Shown here in pieces: positions 9,479-17,253 of a DNA stretch of 64,000 nt. This DNA is from JABFSA01 sp963827515. GTDB lineage: Bacteria > Acidobacteriota > Vicinamibacteria > Vicinamibacterales > UBA2999. The stretch's first letter is position 1. Each line of letters begins with the position of its first letter. The position numbers and the translations under genes were made by a program. The DNA is taken from assembly GCA_963827515.1 (NCBI GenBank), contig CAWHBF010000024.1, forward strand, positions 1-64,000, written 5' to 3'. The notes beneath the pieces were generated by a model. The model had not been told where the DNA came from. It worked only from the letters and a program-made list of their open reading frames with translations, and ran no database searches.

Positions 9479-10996
9479 ATGAAGACAATCGTTGTGGGTA
9501 TTCTCCTGCTCGGGACGACAGTCTCTTACGCCCAATCGTCAGGTACCAGCCAGGCGTGCGAGAGGCTGGCAACTCTTCTACTTCCGAGTACCACTATCAC
9601 TGAGGTCCAAGCGGTTCGCGCCGGAGCATTTGTGCCACCAGGTCCGGCGGCCGACGGCGCAGCCTTCCGTACACTGCCCGCGTTCTGCCGCGTCGAGGCC
9701 ACGCTGAAGCCGTCGAACGATTCCGACATCAAGATCGAGGTCTGGATGCCGGGAGCCGATTGGAACGGCAAATTTCAGGCGGTCGGCAACGGCGCCTTCA
9801 GCGGGGCTATCAGTTACGCGGCGATGCGTACGGCACTTGCGCGCGGGTATGCCACCGGTTCCACAGATACCGGACATACCGGTGGCGGCGCAATGTGGGC
9901 ACTCGGACACCCGGAAAAGGTCGTCGATTTTGGATGGCGCGCGGTCCATGAAATGACGGCGGCCTCGAAACAGATCATCGCGACCCACTACGGTCGTCGT
10001 CCGACGTTTTCATACTTCAACGGCTGCTCAGCCGGTGGACGTCAGGCCATGAAGGCCGCTCAGCGATTCCCAGAGGATTTCGACGGCATCATCGCAGGCG
10101 CACCTGGCTTGGATTGGACATCGCGTGCAACGCAGGCAGTGCGCGTGGAACAAGTGTTGGAATCAAACGCCGCGGCGCGGCTCTCGGAGACCCACCGTCA
10201 GCTGCTGCATGGTGCCGCGGTCAGCGCGTGCGACGCCTCGGACGGAGTGCGAGACGGGCTCATCGAGAATCCAGGGCGCTGCACGTTCGATCCCGGGATT
10301 CTTGAATGCAAGGCTGCCAATGGAACCGCGTGCCTGACGAAGGCACAGGTGGAGACGGCGAGGTTAATTTACTCAAGCCCCATCAATCCCAAGACCAAGC
10401 GAGTCGTCGCTGGTCTCGCGCCAGGCAGCGAACTCGGATGGAGCGACCTCGGATGGACCGCCTCAGCTCGGGCGACGGGTCTGGACCAGTTCCGATTCCT
10501 CGTGTTCGGGGACCCGAGCTGGACCGTTCAGAAGTTCAATTTCGACTCCGATATCGTCCGGGCCGAGGAAGCCGATGGCGACACCATCAACGCGCTCGAT
10601 CCGAATCTGAAGCCGTTCGTGGTTCGAGGTGGCAAGCTGATTCAGTACCACGGGTGGAGCGATCCGCAGATTTCCCCTTTTAACAGTACGCAGTACTACT
10701 CGCGAGTGCTGGAGGCGCTTGGCAGCGTGTCCGATGTCGATCGTTCGTATCGGCTGTTCATGGCGCCCGGCATGGGGCACTGCGGGGGCGGGGAAGGACC
10801 AAACACATTCGACATGGTCGGCGCGCTCGAGCAGTGGGTCGAGCATGGCCGAGCGCCGGACCGGATTATTGCGTCACATTCCACCAACGGTGTCGTCGAC
10901 AGAACACGGCCGCTCTGTCGCTATCCCGAGGTCGCTGTGTACTCAGGAACAGGAAGCACAGACGATGCATCAAGCTTTGTATGCAAGGCACCATAG
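9479..10996 (+). CDS. Secreted tannase / feruloyl esterase family protein
   Basis: ATG 9479 follows GAGGAG at 9467-9472 and begins a signal peptide ending near SYAQ. The protein has the tannase-family architecture: DIKIEVWMPGADWNGKF, the nucleophile motif FNGCSAGGRQ with the Cys-Ser pair, a lid region with paired Cys residues, and the C-terminal GMGHC motif supplying His and the second disulfide Cys. These build the Cys-Ser-Asp-His-Cys arrangement of tannases and feruloyl esterases, which release gallate or ferulate from plant polyphenols. The frame is intact over 505 residues, long for an integron cassette. Confidence 0.9.
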   Translation: MKTIVVGILLLGTTVSYAQSSGTSQACERLATLLLPSTTITEVQAVRAGAFVPPGPAADGAAFRTLPAFCRVEATLKPSNDSDIKIEVWMPGADWNGKFQAVGNGAFSGAISYAAMRTALARGYATGSTDTGHTGGGAMWALGHPEKVVDFGWRAVHEMTAASKQIIATHYGRRPTFSYFNGCSAGGRQAMKAAQRFPEDFDGIIAGAPGLDWTSRATQAVRVEQVLESNAAARLSETHRQLLHGAAVSACDASDGVRDGLIENPGRCTFDPGILECKAANGTACLTKAQVETARLIYSSPINPKTKRVVAGLAPGSELGWSDLGWTASARATGLDQFRFLVFGDPSWTVQKFNFDSDIVRAEEADGDTINALDPNLKPFVVRGGKLIQYHGWSDPQISPFNSTQYYSRVLEALGSVSDVDRSYRLFMAPGMGHCGGGEGPNTFDMVGALEQWVEHGRAPDRIIASHSTNGVVDRTRPLCRYPEVAVYSGTGSTDDASSFVCKAP

Positions 10997-11012
10997 ACAT
11001 GGTTGGTTGTCG

Positions 11013-11077
11013 GTCTAACATGCGTTGCACCAGACGCCCGCGAGGCTGTGACTTGAGGCGGCCGCTGGTGAACGCCG
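11013..11077 (+). repeat. Truncated attC (group 3), directly followed by another
   Basis: R'' GTCTAAC at 11013-11019 and group 3 arms (GCGTTGCACCAGACG; GCCGCTGGTGAACGCCG), but R' is missing. The sequence passes straight into the next R'' at 11078. Confidence 0.75.
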
Positions 11078-11150
11078 GCCCAACATCCGCTTGCAGCCGA
11101 CGGCGGCGGGTGTGACGATGGGCCGCCGCGGCTGAAGCTGCGCGTTAGAC
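11078..11150 (+). repeat. attC site (group 2)
   Basis: R'' GCCCAAC at 11078-11084 and R' GTTAGAC at 11144-11150. It abuts the truncated site on its left with no gene between. Confidence 0.88.
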
Positions 11151-11173
11151 AGCGGAACGGGCCCTCCCTTGTC

Positions 11174-11202
11174 TTGACAGGTGTATAGAATAGTCATATA
11201 CA
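11174..11202 (+). promoter_or_regulatory. Sigma-70-type promoter of the brnTA cassette
   Basis: A perfect -35 box TTGACA (11174-11179) is followed by a 17-bp spacer and the -10 box TATACA (11197-11202). The predicted transcription start falls at about 11209, the first base of the GTG start, so the toxin message may be leaderless. Confidence 0.75.
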
Positions 11203-11208
11203 TCCCTC

Positions 11209-11526
11209 GTGGGTGTCCTCGACGAATTCCTCGCTGGTCTCGAGGGGTTCGAGTGGGATGCGGGCAACTCGGACAAGAACTGGCGGAGCCACCAGGTGCG
11301 ACAGGCTGAGACCGAGCAGGTCTTGCTAAATCGCCCGGTGGTGTTCGCGACCGACCTGAAACACTCGCGGGCCGAGGCGCGGTTCTTCACGCTCGGCCGG
11401 ACCGATAGCGGCCGACATCTGGCAATCGTGTTCACCACGCGCGGCACACGCGTGCGGGTCATCTCGGCCCGGCCGATGAGTCGGGCAGAACGAAGGGCAT
11501 ATGGCCAAGTCGAAGCGAAGTCTTAA
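11209..11526 (+). CDS. brnT: BrnT-family RNase toxin
   Basis: The GTG at 11209 is the first start after the promoter. The protein contains the BrnT (DUF497) signature in order: FEWDAGNSDKNW, the HQV-type KH-V motif, RPVVFATDLKHSRAEARF, GRTDSGRHLAIVFTTRG and VRVISARPMSRAERRAY. BrnT folds like RelE and cleaves RNA to stop growth. At 105 residues it is full length. The antitoxin gene overlaps its end by 26 bases, so both are made from one message. In known systems the BrnT2-BrnA2 complex represses its own promoter; here that would act on the boxes at 11174-11202. Confidence 0.85.
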   Translation: MGVLDEFLAGLEGFEWDAGNSDKNWRSHQVRQAETEQVLLNRPVVFATDLKHSRAEARFFTLGRTDSGRHLAIVFTTRGTRVRVISARPMSRAERRAYGQVEAKS

Positions 11527-11884
11527 ACCAATTCCGAGGTTCGCCTCCGAGGGCGAAGAACGCCATTTCTGGGAGACGCACGATTCGGCGGGCTATGTGG
11601 ATTGGTCGAAGGCCACCGTCGTGTCGCTACCGAATCTGAAGCCGTCGACTGAGACGATCTCGTTGCGGTTACCGGCCCCGTTACTGAGTGATTTGAAGGC
11701 CCTCGCCAACAAGCGCGACGTACCTTATCAATCGTTGCTCAAAGTGTTCGTGGCGGACCGCGTCGCGGAGGAATGGCGGTCATCGAAACATCAAGGCGCA
11801 CTGTCTAACAAGGCGCTGCAGCCGGCGAGCCGCAGGCGGCCCAAGACCGCGGTCAAACGCGTGGCGCGTGCGGTTCGCGGCTGA
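11501..11884 (+). CDS. brnA: BrnA-family antitoxin, C terminus encoded by attC
   Basis: The core is a standard BrnA/CopG antitoxin: YVDWSKATVVSLPNLKPST, then the ribbon-helix-helix ETISLRLPAPLLSDLKALA and KRDVPYQSLLKVFVADRV. The ribbon binds DNA and the other end neutralises BrnT. The gene starts inside brnT. The natural domain ends near residue 100, but no stop occurs before the attC at 11803, so about 25 residues (NKALQPASRRRPKTAV and beyond) are translated from the recombination site. Whether this tail matters is unknown; a shift near 11800 could also hide a normal stop. Confidence 0.85.
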   Translation: MAKSKRSLKPIPRFASEGEERHFWETHDSAGYVDWSKATVVSLPNLKPSTETISLRLPAPLLSDLKALANKRDVPYQSLLKVFVADRVAEEWRSSKHQGALSNKALQPASRRRPKTAVKRVARAVRG

Positions 11885-11900
11885 GCGCCAGGCGTTGAGC
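11803..11900 (+). repeat. attC site (group 2, long), overlaps brnA
   Basis: R'' GTCTAAC at 11803-11809 and R' GTTGAGC at 11894-11900. The 3' end of brnA is read through it. Confidence 0.85.
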
Positions 11901-11924
11901 GGGCGAACATCCGAGGGAAACGAG

Positions 11925-12845
11925 ATGAAGCCGTTGTCCAAATCGAGCGTGTACGTGGCTCTCCTTGGAGTGACCCTTCTCGGCTCGGCCGCGCGAGCGA
12001 CTCTGGCACAGGGCGGGGCACCACCCGACCAACCCTCGGTGACGGTTCGAGGGCAGACGTATACGCCCCGGTCAATCCTGTCCCGCAATATGGGCACTGA
12101 CGAGGATCAGACAACTGCCTTCTCGCCCCACAAGGTGATCGGCAACATCTATTACGTGGGGACCCGGACACTCAGTTCGTATTTGATTACCACCCCGGAG
12201 GGCCACATTCTTGTCAACAGCACGTACGAAAGGAATGTGCGCACCATCGAGAAGTCGGTGGCGGAGCTCGGGTTCAAGTTTGCGGACGTCCGGTTCTTGC
12301 TTGGGACCCACGCCCACGGCGATCACCAGGAGGGAGATGCCCTGACCAAGGAGTTGACTGGGGCGCAGGTCTTGGTGATGCGCGAAGACGTACCCGCGCT
12401 CCAAGCGATCACACCCGGCGGTAAGGTCCACCCAATCGACCGAACACTACGTGACGGCGAGGAGGTGACCCTTGGAGGGACCAGGCTCGTAGCACACTTG
12501 ACGGCCGGCCACACTCGCGGCTGCACGACGTGGACAATGACGGCGCGGGAGGGCGCGCAGAACTTCAATGTGGTCTTTGCGTGTAGCTATCGCGCACCTG
12601 GGAACGTGACACCTGAGATCGAGAATGAGTTCGATCGAACGTTCAAGATGGTGCGCTCGTTGCCCTGTGACGTGCCGCTTGGCGATCACCCAGCGCAGTA
12701 CAACATGATGGCCAAGTTCGCCAGACTGAAAGCTGGCGCGCCGAACCCGTTTATCGACGCCGCCAACTGCTGGGTTGAGGCCGAGGTCCAAGAGGCTATG
12801 CTCCGAGCACAATTGCAGCTACAGCAGAAAGCGGTGACGCGGTAA
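11925..12845 (+). CDS. Subclass B3-like metallo-beta-lactamase
   Basis: ATG 11925 follows GAGGGA and begins a signal peptide cleaved near ATLAQ. The zinc ligands follow the subclass B3 pattern: HAHGDH at residues 129-134 (two His, Asp, His), the GHTRG His at 196, and the DHPAQY His at 255. Flanking text (TPEGHILVNSTY, GGTRLVAHLTAGHT, GCTTWTM) also matches secreted B3 enzymes and not glyoxalases. B3 enzymes hydrolyse beta-lactams including carbapenems in the periplasm, but environmental relatives can have other substrates. The frame is intact for 306 residues. As a mobile cassette it is a potential resistance determinant; activity is not shown by sequence. Confidence 0.78.
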   Translation: MKPLSKSSVYVALLGVTLLGSAARATLAQGGAPPDQPSVTVRGQTYTPRSILSRNMGTDEDQTTAFSPHKVIGNIYYVGTRTLSSYLITTPEGHILVNSTYERNVRTIEKSVAELGFKFADVRFLLGTHAHGDHQEGDALTKELTGAQVLVMREDVPALQAITPGGKVHPIDRTLRDGEEVTLGGTRLVAHLTAGHTRGCTTWTMTAREGAQNFNVVFACSYRAPGNVTPEIENEFDRTFKMVRSLPCDVPLGDHPAQYNMMAKFARLKAGAPNPFIDAANCWVEAEVQEAMLRAQLQLQQKAVTR

Positions 12846-12908
12846 CGGATGCCTGTGGGCGATTCATTTCCACGACCGCCCCAGCACCTGCTCGTTGTCG
12901 CGATTGCC

Positions 12909-12989
12909 GCCTAACCCCGCGCTGGAGCCGACAGCGTGAATGGGAGACTCCGAGGATGGATGCGCTGCGGCTCAGCGCGACCGTTAGGC
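12909..12989 (+). repeat. attC site (group 1)
   Basis: R'' GCCTAAC at 12909-12915 and R' GTTAGGC at 12983-12989. Confidence 0.88.
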
Positions 12990-13019
12990 GGACGAAGGAT
13001 TTGATGTCGGGAGGTGAAA

Positions 13020-13284
13020 TGTGGAAGGGTCTTCTTGCTATCGCCGCCGTCGTCACTGCATTGCTTGTGTCCCCAGTTCTGCCGCGCGCAGCTGAGCCCC
13101 TTCCTCGTGCGGCGAGCCCGAGGAGGTTGGGCTCTCGTCTGAGCGACTCGGCGTGAACGGCGATGGGTTCGGCGATCTCGTGGTTCACGTCGAGGCAGCA
13201 GATCTCGAGCTCAGTGCGTCCGACGTGATCGCTGAGCTAACAGCCAGTACGTTTGGAGGTCGCGTTGTTTTCGGGTTCGACTGA
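13020..13284 (+). pseudogene. Small secreted protein, frame broken
   Basis: ATG 13020 lies after GGGAGGTGAA and starts a signal peptide (MWKGLLAIAAVVTALLV, cleaved near PRAAE). That frame stops at 13156. From about 13105 another frame reads CGEPEEVGLSSERLG then NGDGFGDLVVHVEAADLEL and ends GGRVVFGFD at 13284, so one indel separates the halves. Repaired length is about 88 residues. The family is not recognised. It fills the cassette between attC sites at 12909 and 13311. Confidence 0.5.
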
Positions 13285-13310
13285 TCAGGATCGGGCGGTA
13301 GTGCCACGCG

Positions 13311-13386
13311 GTCTAACACGCGTTGCACCAGACGGCCGCGAGGCTCTGTGACTTGAGGCGGCCTGGTGCAACGCTGGCCGCTAGAC
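13311..13386 (+). repeat. attC site (group 3, altered R')
   Basis: R'' GTCTAAC at 13311-13317 and R' GCTAGAC at 13380-13386, with arms CGTTGCACCAGACGGCCGCG and GCCTGGTGCAACGCTGGCC. Confidence 0.85.
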
Positions 13387-13424
13387 CGCCATCAAACCGG
13401 ACGACATCGAAGAGGAGCTCGATC

Positions 13425-15344
13425 ATGACACGAGGGCCAGTTGAGCGTAGTCGTCGGCGCACAGGTGCTTTGGTCGTCGCCTTGATCGCGACAGGCTTCC
13501 TCCAGATCGCCCCCGCGCAGGTGCCGCTGCAGGATCAGCAACCGGCCGGATCAGCGTTGCGACCGGCAGTGATGGGTCCTTCCGGGGGCGTCTCCACAGG
13601 TCACCCGTTGACGACCGCAGTGGCCTTCGGAGTCTTGCTGAAGGGTGGGAACGCGTTCGATGCGGGCGTGGCCTCGCTGCTCGCTGGCGGCGTACTCGAG
13701 CAGGACCTATACAGTCTCGGCGGCGAAGCGTTGGTACTCGTGTATCCGAAGAAGGAAGCCAAGGTCACATCAATCGTCGGACAGGGCTGGGCGCCTCACG
13801 CGGTGGACGTGGACTGGTACCTCACGCGTCAGAAGAATCTCCAGGGTGAAGGGCTGGATCCTGCAGTCGTGCCCGGCGCATTGCATGCTGCGCTCACGGT
13901 GCTCGAGCGATGGGGCACGATGAGTTTTGAGGACGTGGCGGCTCCAGCAATCGGATACGCGGAGGGTGGCTTTCCGATGCGGTCGAGCACAGCGCGCGCG
14001 ATTCAAAACGAGCTCAAGTTCTTCGAGCGCTGGCCGGGGAACAAGACCTATTGGCTCAAGCCCGATGGATCGCTATACAAGCCCGGCGAGACCATCAAGC
14101 TACCGGCAACCGCCAGAACATTACGCCGCATGGTCGAGGCGGAACGCGGCGCGAAAGGCCGCGGACGCGCCGCTGGCATCACGGCGGCGCGCGACCGGTT
14201 TTACAAGGGTGACATTGCCCGCGAGATGGTTGCGTTCCTGCGCCAGCACGGTGCGCCATTCGACGAAAGCGACTTCGCCGAGTACTTCGCACGGGTCGAG
14301 GAGCCGGCGCGGACGACCTACCGTGGCTACACCGTGTACAAACACGGATTCGGCAGTCAAGGGCCCGTACTGCTGCAGGCACTCAACATCCTGGAGCAGT
14401 TCGATCTCCACACGATGGGCTACGCGAGCGCCGACTACCTCCATACAGTTGTCGAGGCGTTGAAGCTCGCATACGCGGACCGGGATTCGTATTACGCGGA
14501 CCCGGCCTTCGTCAAGGTGCCGTCCGAAGGACTTCTGTCGAAAGCCTACGCGAAGGAGCGCGCCGCGCTGATCGATCGGACGCGTGCGTCGACGACCTTT
14601 GTTGCCGGCGATCCGCTCCGCTTCGACTCTCAGGTGAAGGTGTGGCCGTACTGGAAGGCGAACGTTCACGCCACCACGCCGTCGGCGCGTGCGGTATCCG
14701 ATCCCTTGCTCCTCTCGTCGCTCGGGCAGGACTCCGCGGGTGTCTCGAAGGACACCACGCATATGGCCGTCATCGACAAGGACGGCAATGTGTTCGACGT
14801 GACGCCGAGTGGGGGGTGGGTGCCTGGCGCGGTCATCCTTGGTGATACGGGCATTGGGATGAGCGTTCGTGGGGAGCAGTTCTGGCTGGACAAGGAGCGA
14901 GCCAATCAGATTCGTCCACGTGCACGTCCGCGCTACACGCTTACCCCGAGCCTGGTGTTCAGGGGCGATACCCCAATCATGGCATTGGGCACGCCGGGCG
15001 GAGACAACCAAGACCAAACGATCTTGCAGGCCTTCTTGAGTGTGGTCGAGTTCTGGGACGATTGGTATCCGAACCTTCATGCCGCGCTGGAACGGCCTCG
15101 GGTGCAGACGTTGCACTTCTATGGTTCGTTCTGGCCTCATACTCCCGGCTTCAACAGGCTCAACGTGGAAGCCACGGTGCCGGATGAGGTTTACAACGAG
15201 TTGAGGACTCGTGGCCATGACGTGAGCCGGTTGCGGCCGTTTGGCATGTCTGGCTGTGCCACGGCCGTCATGATTGACCCCTCGTCTGGCAATCGATTCG
15301 CTGCGGGGGATCCGCGGCGCGACTGCTATGCGATGGCGTACTGA
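13425..15344 (+). CDS. ggt: Gamma-glutamyltranspeptidase family protein
   Basis: ATG 13425 has AGAGGAG at 13411-13417 and a signal peptide ending near IAPAQ. The large subunit region carries GGNAFDAGVAS, and the autocleavage site with the catalytic Thr lies in KDTTHMAVIDKDGNVFDVT; the small subunit has PRYTLTPSLVF and LGTPGGDNQDQTILQ. The enzyme cleaves and transfers gamma-glutamyl groups in the periplasm after self-processing into two chains. At 639 residues with an intact frame it is complete, and it is the longest intact cassette gene in the array. The exact substrate may differ from glutathione. Confidence 0.88.
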   Translation: MTRGPVERSRRRTGALVVALIATGFLQIAPAQVPLQDQQPAGSALRPAVMGPSGGVSTGHPLTTAVAFGVLLKGGNAFDAGVASLLAGGVLEQDLYSLGGEALVLVYPKKEAKVTSIVGQGWAPHAVDVDWYLTRQKNLQGEGLDPAVVPGALHAALTVLERWGTMSFEDVAAPAIGYAEGGFPMRSSTARAIQNELKFFERWPGNKTYWLKPDGSLYKPGETIKLPATARTLRRMVEAERGAKGRGRAAGITAARDRFYKGDIAREMVAFLRQHGAPFDESDFAEYFARVEEPARTTYRGYTVYKHGFGSQGPVLLQALNILEQFDLHTMGYASADYLHTVVEALKLAYADRDSYYADPAFVKVPSEGLLSKAYAKERAALIDRTRASTTFVAGDPLRFDSQVKVWPYWKANVHATTPSARAVSDPLLLSSLGQDSAGVSKDTTHMAVIDKDGNVFDVTPSGGWVPGAVILGDTGIGMSVRGEQFWLDKERANQIRPRARPRYTLTPSLVFRGDTPIMALGTPGGDNQDQTILQAFLSVVEFWDDWYPNLHAALERPRVQTLHFYGSFWPHTPGFNRLNVEATVPDEVYNELRTRGHDVSRLRPFGMSGCATAVMIDPSSGNRFAAGDPRRDCYAMAY

Positions 15345-15370
15345 GCGCATCAGCGACGACCCGTGGCGCG

Positions 15371-15442
15371 GTCTAACACGCGTTGCACCAGTCGGCGGGA
15401 TTCGCGATGTGAGCCGCCGCTGGTGAACGCTGGCCGTTAGAC
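15371..15442 (+). repeat. attC site (group 3)
   Basis: R'' GTCTAAC at 15371-15377 and R' GTTAGAC at 15436-15442. Confidence 0.9.
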
Positions 15443-15519
15443 CGCTGATCGAAGGTCAGAACTCAGAGCTGTTACATCAGCCACGTTTCCACGGCCTCAC
15501 GCTATGAGGAGTTCATTCG

Positions 15520-17128
15520 ATGTGTGATCGACAATCGATTGTGAAGGTAGCAGCTCTGTCGTTTCTGATCGGCACTGTAAACAATCCCGCCTCTGAGGCG
15601 CAGACGACGTCTTCGCCGCCAACGGCGTTTCAGGTTCTAGAGGCCACAATCGATGACGTCCACGCTGCGCTCCGCGCGAAGCGAACGACGTGTCGTGCGC
15701 TCGTGGAACTGTATCTCAAGCGCATCGGGGCCTACGACAAGGCTGGCCCTCGTCTGAACGCGGTGCAAACCATCAACCCGCATGCGCTGCAAGAAGCCGA
15801 CCGACTGGACGCCTCGTTCCTTTCCTCAGGACCGGTAGGCGCGCTTCACTGCATTCCCGTGCTCGTCAAAGATCAGGTGGAGACGAGCGACATATTGACA
15901 ACCTTCGGATCGGCAGTGTTCACGGACTTCGTTCCACAGAGAGACGCCACCATTGTGACCAGGTTGAGGAAAGCGGGTGCTGTTATTGTCGGGAAGTCGA
16001 CGATGGGCGAGTACGCGTCCGGCTACCTCAGCTCCGCGTCTGGACCCATTCGGAACGCCTACGACCCAAAACGTCACGCGAGCGGTTCCTCGGGTGGAAC
16101 CGGTTCCGGCGTTTCGGCCAACTTCGCGACGGTAGGCATCGCGGAGGACACTGGCGGATCGACGCGCGGTCCTGCGGCCGTGAGCAATCTAGTGGGTTTG
16201 AGACCGACGGTGCCGCTCGTGAGCCGGCACGGGATGTTTCCTGCAAGGCCAACCACCGACACATTGGGGCCCGTCGCCCGCACGGTGAGAGATGCCGCCA
16301 TCGTCCTCGACGCGATTGCTGGCTACGATCCCAAAGACCCGGTGACGGCATACGCAGTCGGACAGATTCCCGCCTCCTACACCGCGTTCCTCGCGCGAGA
16401 CGGGCTCAAGGGAGCGCGCATCGGCGTCATTCGGCAGCCCATGGATGCGAAGACCGACCCCGCGTCAGACGACTACCGGAAAGTGAGAACGGTCATCGAC
16501 AAGGCAATCGCCGATCTCGAGGACGCTTGGCGCTGAGGTCGTCGATCCCGTCACGATTCCTGATGCGATCGAGCGGGTTAACAAGCCGTACGACGGCAAC
16601 GTGTTCGAGACCGAGCCGGCGATCAACAAGTATCTCGCCGAGCACTCCAACGCCCCTGTCAAGACGTTACGCGAGATTCTGCTATCCGGGAAAGTAGTGC
16701 CGTCGCGAGTTAGAGTCTTGATGAACAGCGTCGGCAGGTCCACTGAAGATCCCGGCTACCTGCAGATTCTGCGCAGCGTCGAAGACACGCGCCAAGTCGT
16801 GCTCGGTCTGATGGCAGACCACAAGCTGGACGCGTTGGTGTACGCGACATTCGACCACCAGCCAGTGGAGATTGGCCCTGACGACATGACCAACCCCTTG
16901 GTCGATACCGCGGGTATCGGCAACAACCGACGCTTGAGTCCCATCCTCGGGTTTCCAGCCATGACGGTGCCGGCAGGGTTCACGACCGAAGGGCTCCCTG
17001 TCGGGATTGAGTTCTTGGCAAGACCGTTCGCAGAAGGAACGCTTTTCAAGTTCGGGTATGCCTATGAGCAGGCGACCCATCACCGCAAACCACCGGCTTC
17101 AGCTCCCGTTCTTCGCGGCGAGCCATGA
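15520..17128 (+). CDS. Secreted amidase-signature-family amidase, one frameshift
   Basis: The protein has the amidase-signature core: Lys in PVLVKDQVETSD, cis-Ser in GSSGGTGSGVSANFA and the nucleophile Ser in EDTGGSTRGPAA. It begins with a signal peptide cleaved near ASEAQ and continues through LARDGLKGARIGVIRQ. One shift near 16530 ends the first frame at 16536; the second frame gives GAEVVDPVTIPDAIER through FPAMTVPAGFT and GLPVGIEFLARPF, the standard C terminus. Repaired length is about 536 residues. Such enzymes hydrolyse amides in the periplasm; the substrate is unknown. Confidence 0.85.
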
Positions 17129-17155
17129 CGGCGGCAGAGCGATGCCTTTGCAGCG

Positions 17156-17225
17156 GTCTAACACGGCATGCACCAGACAGCGCTCGCGCATGGTGAAGTG
17201 CCGCTGGTGATGCCTCACGTCAGCC
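17156..17225 (+). repeat. attC site (group 3, degenerate R')
   Basis: R'' GTCTAAC at 17156-17162. The R' region reads GTCAGCC at 17219-17225, so this end is altered. Confidence 0.72.
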
Positions 17226-17253
17226 GGACGTTGCTTCAAAAGGTGAGAATCCG

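Noticed and set aside
14121..15350. 409-codon open frame on the minus strand
   Set aside because: It is the antisense shadow of the intact ggt gene, whose family motifs and RBS are on the plus strand.
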